A stretch of 64,000 bases of DNA from Planctomycetota bacterium (lineage in GTDB: Bacteria; Planctomycetota; B15-G4): positions 558,001 to 622,000 of the forward strand of contig BQJR01000001.1 in NCBI GenBank assembly GCA_021604805.1, in the 5' to 3' direction. Both the position numbers and the translations under genes were made by a program. Numbering within the stretch: the stretch's first letter is position 1; the number at the start of each line of letters is the position of its first letter. Shown here one piece after another: positions 59,626 to 64,000 of this stretch. The notes below the pieces were generated by a model, which was not told the origin of the DNA, made no database searches, and saw only the letters and a list, made by a program, of their open reading frames with translations.

Positions 59626-59769
59626 ACTCTCGACGCACCCTCGGACCTCGAGCTGCACTTACATACCTGGGTGTTCGACGCGCTGGGCGCCAGCTGTGTC
59701 GCGTCGAGCAACGGTGTGTCGGCGCAGAGGCCCCGAGCGAGTAAGCTGAGCGGGCAAAGGGGGACTCTC

Positions 59770-61134
59770 ATGCTGCTCAGCGCCACACTGCTGCTCGCCA
59801 CGATACTGGTGCCTCAAGACGCCGACCGTGCTCAGTTCGCGCGCTTCAGGCAGGAACTCGCCCGCGCCAGCGACGACTTTGCGGAAGCAAAACGGCGCGC
59901 GGCAGCGCTGTTGGAACAAGGCGAACTCGCGGCAGCCAACCAGGCGATCATCGACGCCGTGCCCGCAGAAGAGCGCAGCACGGCGCACGACTTCATCCTG
60001 GCCAACCTGCTCGCCCGCTACGCCCCCGAGTTCAGCTACGAGCTGCACCGCAAGGCCTTCGCGAGCGATCCGGAGAGCTTGTACACGCAGCTAGAGTTTG
60101 GCCTTCGCAAGCAGCAGCGTGGTGATGCAACCCGCGCCATGGCGCTCTACGAACTCGTGAACACGCAGATCACGCAGCTCGTCGGCGACGCGCCCGATCC
60201 GCAAACCGGCGCTTGGCGAGTCGACGCACTGCTCGCGCTGGATCGCCCCGCCGAGGCCCTGGCGCTGTGGGACAGCCTCGATCCCGCGCGCCGACACACG
60301 GAGATCGAGTCAGCTTTCCACGTGCTCAACGCGCAACCGCACCCTCACCTGCGTCGCGCCGAGCTGCTCGCCGCGATCGAGGCAGGCGCCTCGGAGCGCA
60401 TCGAGGAGCTCATCGAGCTCGACCTGAATTTCGACACGGATTGGTGGAACGCTCACCGCAACTCTGCGCTCCTGGCCGTGGACATGCCGCGCGTGCGCGC
60501 CTGGCTCGCCGACGAACCGAGTCGGCTCGCCGACCTCGAGCTGTTGATCGAGTTGACGCCTGAGGCGGAAGACGGATTCAGATGGTCGGGGACGAGCGGG
60601 ACGAGCGGCGTGGATCGCGCAGCGCTCGAAGCGGCGGGCCTGTTCGGCACCGACGCCCGCTTGCCGCAGAGCAGTCGCGTCGTTTTCGCGCTCGCCACGG
60701 AGTTGAGCAGTCGCGGCTCGCTCGAGACTTCGGCGTGGCTGACAACGCACGGCGCCGCGTTGGAGGAGCGCGCTCGCGCAGGTGACGCCGTGGCTTTCGA
60801 GTTGCTCGTCGGCCTGCACGCGCAGTCGAGCAGCCCGCGACTCGAGGAGCTGGAGCAGCTCGGCTGGGACCGCGTAAAGGACGAAGGCTCGGCTGCGGGC
60901 TTACTCGCACGTCGCCGCCGACTCTCGATGGACGACACGCTGCTGCAGGACGCACTGCGCGCGCACCCCGATTCGTGGATGATCCTCGAGGCCCTGGTGC
61001 GCGCCACCGACGGCGACCGCGAGGCGCACCTGAGCGCGATCAGCCGTGCGCTGCGCGCTCACTTCCGTCACCTCTCGAGCTGGCACAGCGTGCGCCCGCT
61101 CATCGAAGAGTTGCGCGTCACCCTGGATCGCTGA
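59770..61134 (+). CDS. secreted helical-repeat orphan
   Basis: I do not recognise this 454-residue protein. The ATG at 59770 follows aaaggggg by 7-12 nt. A short signal peptide (MLLSATLLLATILVPQ) precedes an all-helical body with TPR-like segments (AAALLEQGELAAANQAIIDAVPAEE, LRKQQRGDATRAMALYELVN, ALLALDRPAEALALWDSLDPARR). A Gly/Thr/Ser-rich loop (WSGTSGTSG near 275-285) interrupts the helices. A periplasmic repeat protein is likely. It stands alone upstream of tRNA-Arg. Confidence 0.65.
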   Translation: MLLSATLLLATILVPQDADRAQFARFRQELARASDDFAEAKRRAAALLEQGELAAANQAIIDAVPAEERSTAHDFILANLLARYAPEFSYELHRKAFASDPESLYTQLEFGLRKQQRGDATRAMALYELVNTQITQLVGDAPDPQTGAWRVDALLALDRPAEALALWDSLDPARRHTEIESAFHVLNAQPHPHLRRAELLAAIEAGASERIEELIELDLNFDTDWWNAHRNSALLAVDMPRVRAWLADEPSRLADLELLIELTPEAEDGFRWSGTSGTSGVDRAALEAAGLFGTDARLPQSSRVVFALATELSSRGSLETSAWLTTHGAALEERARAGDAVAFELLVGLHAQSSSPRLEELEQLGWDRVKDEGSAAGLLARRRRLSMDDTLLQDALRAHPDSWMILEALVRATDGDREAHLSAISRALRAHFRHLSSWHSVRPLIEELRVTLDR

Positions 61135-61197
61135 CCGCCGCGCCGATGGACAGCACCCTTCCGCCGCCCTCGCTTGCAGGCTTCAATGGCCGCGCGT

Positions 61198-61274
61198 GCT
61201 CCCGTAGCTCAGTTGGATAGAGCACCGGATTTCTAATCCGGCGGTCCCAGGTTCGAATCCTGGCGGGAGCGCCA
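61198..61274 (+). tRNA. tRNA-Arg (TCT)
   Basis: A complete 77-nt cloverleaf with encoded CCA: acceptor GCTCCCG/CGGGAGC, D-arm TAGCTCAGTTGGATAGAGCA, anticodon stem-loop CCGGATTTCTAATCCGG with TCT, and T-arm CCAGGTTCGAATCCTGG. It decodes AGA and AGG, codons that are rare in this GC-rich genome. Confidence 0.97.
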
Positions 61275-61289
61275 ACTCAACGCGCGCCC

Positions 61290-62159
61290 TCAGCTCAGCC
61301 GCCCCATGCGGCCTGCTTGATAGTCGACGGCGGCCTGCTGGATCTCGGCGCGTGTGTTCATCACGAAGGGGCCTTGGCCCACGATCGGTTCGTGGATCGC
61401 TTCGCCGGCCAGCACGAGCAAGTGCGCTGCTTTGCCTCCGCTGAGTTGCACGCTGTCGCCTTCGGGCGCGAACACCGCGAGTTCGGCCGAGCTGAGATCG
61501 TGGGAATCGCCCACGCGGACGTCACCTTGCAGCACCACGACCGCTGTGTTGAAGCCTTCGGTCACAGGCACCTCGAGCGGCTGATCACTCTGCAAGCGCA
61601 GATCCCAAACGTGCAGCGGCGTGAAGGTCTTGGCCGGACCGCGCGCGCCGGCGTGCTCGCCCGCGATCACACGTAGGCTGCCGCGACCGTCGCCGAGATC
61701 CAGCGTGGGAATGTCGGCGGCGCGGATCTCCTGGTACCGCGGCGGCGAGAGTTTGTCCTTCGCGGGCAGGTTCACCCACAGCTGCACCATCTCGAAGTTG
61801 CCGCCGCGCTGGGCGAAGTCGCGTCCGTGGAACTCCTCGTGCACCACACCTGAGGCGGCCGTCATCCACTGCACGTCGCCGGGACCGATCTTGCCGCCCG
61901 CGCCCGAGGAGTCGCGGTGCTCGACCTCGCCCGCGTACACGAGGGTGACCGTCTCGAAGCCGCGGTGCGGATGTGCGCCCACACCGAGACGCCGCTCGGT
62001 GGGCGGGAACTGCGCCGGGCCCGCGTAGTCGAGCAGCAGGAACGGGCTCAGCTGCGCGCCCAGCTCCGGGTAGGAGAACAAGGTGCGCACGGGGAAGCCG
62101 TCGCCGACCCAGTGGGAGGCATCACGACGATGAACGCTGAGGACTCGCTTCGTTGGCAT
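61290..62159 (-). CDS. pirin-family bicupin protein
   Basis: The ATG at 62159 (cggag upstream) gives 289 residues. The N-terminal cupin has the pirin iron site HPHRGFETVTLVYAGEVEHRDSSG with two His in HPH, a His in EHRD, and a later Glu. The pattern FLLLDYAGPAQFPPTERRLGVGAHPHRG is characteristic. Pirins are Fe-dependent proteins, some with quercetin dioxygenase activity; the physiological role in bacteria is not settled. It ends 16 bp from tRNA-Arg and is divergent from the next secreted orphan. Confidence 0.92.
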   Translation of the reverse strand: MPTKRVLSVHRRDASHWVGDGFPVRTLFSYPELGAQLSPFLLLDYAGPAQFPPTERRLGVGAHPHRGFETVTLVYAGEVEHRDSSGAGGKIGPGDVQWMTAASGVVHEEFHGRDFAQRGGNFEMVQLWVNLPAKDKLSPPRYQEIRAADIPTLDLGDGRGSLRVIAGEHAGARGPAKTFTPLHVWDLRLQSDQPLEVPVTEGFNTAVVVLQGDVRVGDSHDLSSAELAVFAPEGDSVQLSGGKAAHLLVLAGEAIHEPIVGQGPFVMNTRAEIQQAAVDYQAGRMGRLS

Positions 62160-62249
62160 GGCTTTCACTCCGGTAGGATCGTGCCTCAGAGATGCCGCCC
62201 GCGCCCGAGAGGTTGCGCACGCAGTGGACGGCAACTCGCCTCGATCGGG

Positions 62250-63392
62250 ATGGCTTCCATGCCTCGCGCTGCCCAGGTGATCGTGCTGCTGCTCGCTCTC
62301 GTGCTCTCCGCAACAGCGCAGAGCGTGGACGGGCTGCCCGACTTGCTGCCGCCGAGTCCCGCGCCCCGCTCGACCGCGAGCGCTCCCGGGCGCCCCACTC
62401 CCGACGCAGGCGCCGCAGAGTTGGCTGCCCTCGGCGCGCTGCTGCACCCACTGCTCGAACACCCCGACTGGCCGGCCGACCTCTGGCTCGCGCTCGGCGG
62501 ACCGGACGAAGACGTCGCCGAGGTCGAGGCCCGCAACCCGCTTCCCGCCGTTTCGGCGCGGCTGGCACTCTTCGAGCGTCGCTTCGGAAAGCCGCCGCGT
62601 GAGAGCCTCGGTTGGGAGGCCTTCCAGGCGCTCGCCGAGCAACTGCACCGGCGGATGGAGAGCGCGTCGCCGGAGCACGCGGGCGGCGTGGCGTTGAGCG
62701 GCCTCGCCGCGGTGGAACCGCCGTGGCTCACGGCGCGCTCACTGCTGCTCGAACTCGTCGGGCGAGGCGACGACGCGCAGGCCTTGCTGCTCCACGAAAG
62801 CGGGCGTTGGTTGTGGCCTGGGCACTGGATGGTGGAGGCGCAGCTGACCTACGACCTCTGCAGAGCACGCGCGTTGCAACTCGACCGGTCCGGGCAGCCG
62901 GCCGCCGCGCAACTCTGGTCGCTCGCCGCGTGGTCGTGGGGCACGTCCGACCCCCTCGCAGACGACTTCAACCATCACCGTGTGGGCCTCGACTGGGTGC
63001 TCGCGCACCATGCCGTGCTGCTCGCCGAGGCCGGCGAAGGGGCCGCCGCGCGCACGCTGCTCAGCGACCTCGAGCACTGGCGCCCCGAGGCAGAAGGCAC
63101 GCGACTCGCGCGCCAGATGCTCGCCGACCTGGGCCCCGCGGCCGCGTCACCTGGGCCCAGGCTGTTCGAGATCTCCACGCGCGCCGACGCTCGTGACGGC
63201 AGCGTGTTCCTTGTCGGGGAACCGGGTGACCCCGCCACTTGGCGCGCGCTCGGGATCATCGAAACGCTGCGGGCCGTGGCGAGGCCCGGACAGGAGCACA
63301 GCGGCGCGGAACTGCGCGCGCTCGCCCCCGACGACCCGCGTGCCGCGCCGCTGCTGGAGGCGCTGCCGAAGCGCGGCGTGCTGAGACGCTGA
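62250..63392 (+). CDS. secreted orphan protein
   Basis: I do not recognise this protein of about 380 residues. It has a signal peptide (MPRAAQVIVLLLALVLSATAQS), a Pro/Ser-rich segment (PPSPAPRSTASAPGRPTP) and an Ala/Leu-rich helical body; the Trp content (SLAAWSW, DLWLALGG) is high. ATG codons at 62250 and 62259 are both possible; gggatgg precedes the second at a good distance. Like the 59770 gene it looks like a periplasmic helical protein typical of planctomycetes. No catalytic motif is visible. Confidence 0.65.
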   Translation: MASMPRAAQVIVLLLALVLSATAQSVDGLPDLLPPSPAPRSTASAPGRPTPDAGAAELAALGALLHPLLEHPDWPADLWLALGGPDEDVAEVEARNPLPAVSARLALFERRFGKPPRESLGWEAFQALAEQLHRRMESASPEHAGGVALSGLAAVEPPWLTARSLLLELVGRGDDAQALLLHESGRWLWPGHWMVEAQLTYDLCRARALQLDRSGQPAAAQLWSLAAWSWGTSDPLADDFNHHRVGLDWVLAHHAVLLAEAGEGAAARTLLSDLEHWRPEAEGTRLARQMLADLGPAAASPGPRLFEISTRADARDGSVFLVGEPGDPATWRALGIIETLRAVARPGQEHSGAELRALAPDDPRAAPLLEALPKRGVLRR

Positions 63393-63541
63393 GTCTGCAA
63401 GGAAGCGCGGGGGAGAGCTTGTCGAGTGCGTGCGAGACGCGCGGCGCCGTCTCCCGATGAAGACTGCGTGCCGCTCGTCCGCCCGCTACCGCTCCGCCGC
63501 CCCCACCGCGCGAAGGGCACGTGCCGCCGGCCGTGCTCGTC

Positions 63542-64000
63542 TCAGGCTTCGAGGCGCTTCGAGAGTTTGACCAGGCTGCGGTGCAGCAAGTTGCGCACAC
63601 CCGCCTCGCTGCGACCGAGCTCCGCAGCGACCTCGGCGCGCGAGAAGCCGAGGATGCGTGAGAGCAACACGACGTCGCGTTCGTCGTCGGCGAGCTCGGC
63701 GAAGGCGGCTTCGATGCGATCGAGTTGTTCGCGCGCGCTGGCCACGCCGCTGGGCGTGCCGAGTTGCGAGTACACGGCGAGCAGCGCGGCGTCACCATCG
63801 CCGGTGTTGCGTCGGGCGTCGCGCCGGGCGGCGGTGTGGAAGTCGTGCTTGTCGAGGATCTTGCGCAGCGCAGTCGTGTACAGCCAGCGCCGGAACTGCG
63901 CCTCGCCACGATGCACGAAGCGATCGGCGTGCGTGAGCACCTCGCGACAGGTGGACTGCACCACGTCGGACTCGCCCTCGCGCGCACGCACGAGCGGCCC
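63542..64000 (-). CDS. RNA polymerase sigma factor, ECF-like (N-terminus cut off)
   Basis: The frame is open to the right edge, so the N-terminus is outside. At least 152 residues are seen: part of region 2 (REGESDVVQSTCREVLTHADRFVHRGEAQFRRWLYTTALRKILDKHDF) and region 4 (IEAAFAELADDERDVVLLSRILGFSRAEVAAELGRSEAGVRNLLHRSLVKLSKRLE), which contacts -35 elements. The DLVQ-type motif GESDVVQS followed by WLYTTALRKILD is typical of the ECF-like sigma group abundant in planctomycetes. No anti-sigma gene is visible in the window. The 149 bp before the upstream gene hold no feature I can support. Confidence 0.88.
   Translation of the reverse strand, partial: GPLVRAREGESDVVQSTCREVLTHADRFVHRGEAQFRRWLYTTALRKILDKHDFHTAARRDARRNTGDGDAALLAVYSQLGTPSGVASAREQLDRIEAAFAELADDERDVVLLSRILGFSRAEVAAELGRSEAGVRNLLHRSLVKLSKRLEA

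Overview
The window is a GC-rich (roughly two-thirds G+C or more) chromosomal segment, most likely from a member of the Planctomycetota. The best single clue is in the 16S gene: the plus strand at 10969-10986 is identical to the classical planctomycete probe PLA46 as I remember it, and about 10135-10155 resembles the competitor used with probe PLA886. A sulfatase-fold lipoprotein, sigma factors of the ECF-like planctomycete type, and secreted proteins I cannot place fit the same picture. Lipid A/LPS-type genes (a Kdo/WaaP-type kinase, an O-antigen ligase, a PMT/ArnT-type glycosyltransferase) and a beta-barrel-like C-terminus indicate a diderm envelope.

Layout. 1-2.4 kb: two PH-domain membrane proteins (YdbT/YdbS type, the first cut by the left edge) and a divergent EamA transporter. 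2.4-5.4 kb: a secreted OMP-like orphan and a sulfatase-fold lipoprotein with Thr at the nucleophile position, in DNA of lower GC. 5.7-11.6 kb: a complete rRNA operon on the minus strand (16S, tRNA-Ile, tRNA-Ala, 23S, 5S), with recognisable RNase III processing stems, two BoxA-like sites, a candidate promoter and a terminator. 11.7-13.4 kb: an L,D-transpeptidase, then a 660-bp gene-free stretch with a 17-bp tandem repeat, a strong hairpin and a candidate promoter. 13.4-31.1 kb: one long minus-strand block, atpZ-atpI-atpB-E-F-H-A-G-D-C, then an orphan, aspS, thrS, infC, rpmI, rplT, pheS and pheT, i.e. energy conversion followed by translation.

31.3-42.5 kb: a coiled-coil lipoprotein; plus-strand ndk, TPR lipoprotein, rnpA and yidD (without rpmH or yidC); then minus-strand PpiD/SurA-like chaperone, scpB and a second SurA-like protein, an AtoE-type transporter and a compact modABC molybdate transporter. 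42.7-46.4 kb: plus-strand ribH, nusB, ftsY and an O-antigen ligase, all overlapping or nearly so. 46.4-48.8 kb: PMT-type glycosyltransferase and Kdo-kinase-like protein. 48.8-55.5 kb: an iron/nitric-oxide neighbourhood with an NsrR-like Rrf2 regulator, single-domain globin, FeoB, FeoA, an LTA-synthase-like transferase and Fur. 55.5-64 kb: purD, a membrane orphan, a GNAT/class-V aminotransferase fusion, two secreted orphans around tRNA-Arg and a pirin, and the C-terminal part of an ECF-like sigma factor cut by the right edge.

Most of the window is housekeeping DNA. The least familiar items are the GNAT-aminotransferase fusion, the LTA-synthase-like enzyme placed between fur and feoA, the 17-bp repeat/hairpin region after pheT, the possible non-AUG infC start, and the duplicated palindromic element that runs into the ribH start codon. 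I see no CRISPR array, prophage or insertion sequence.
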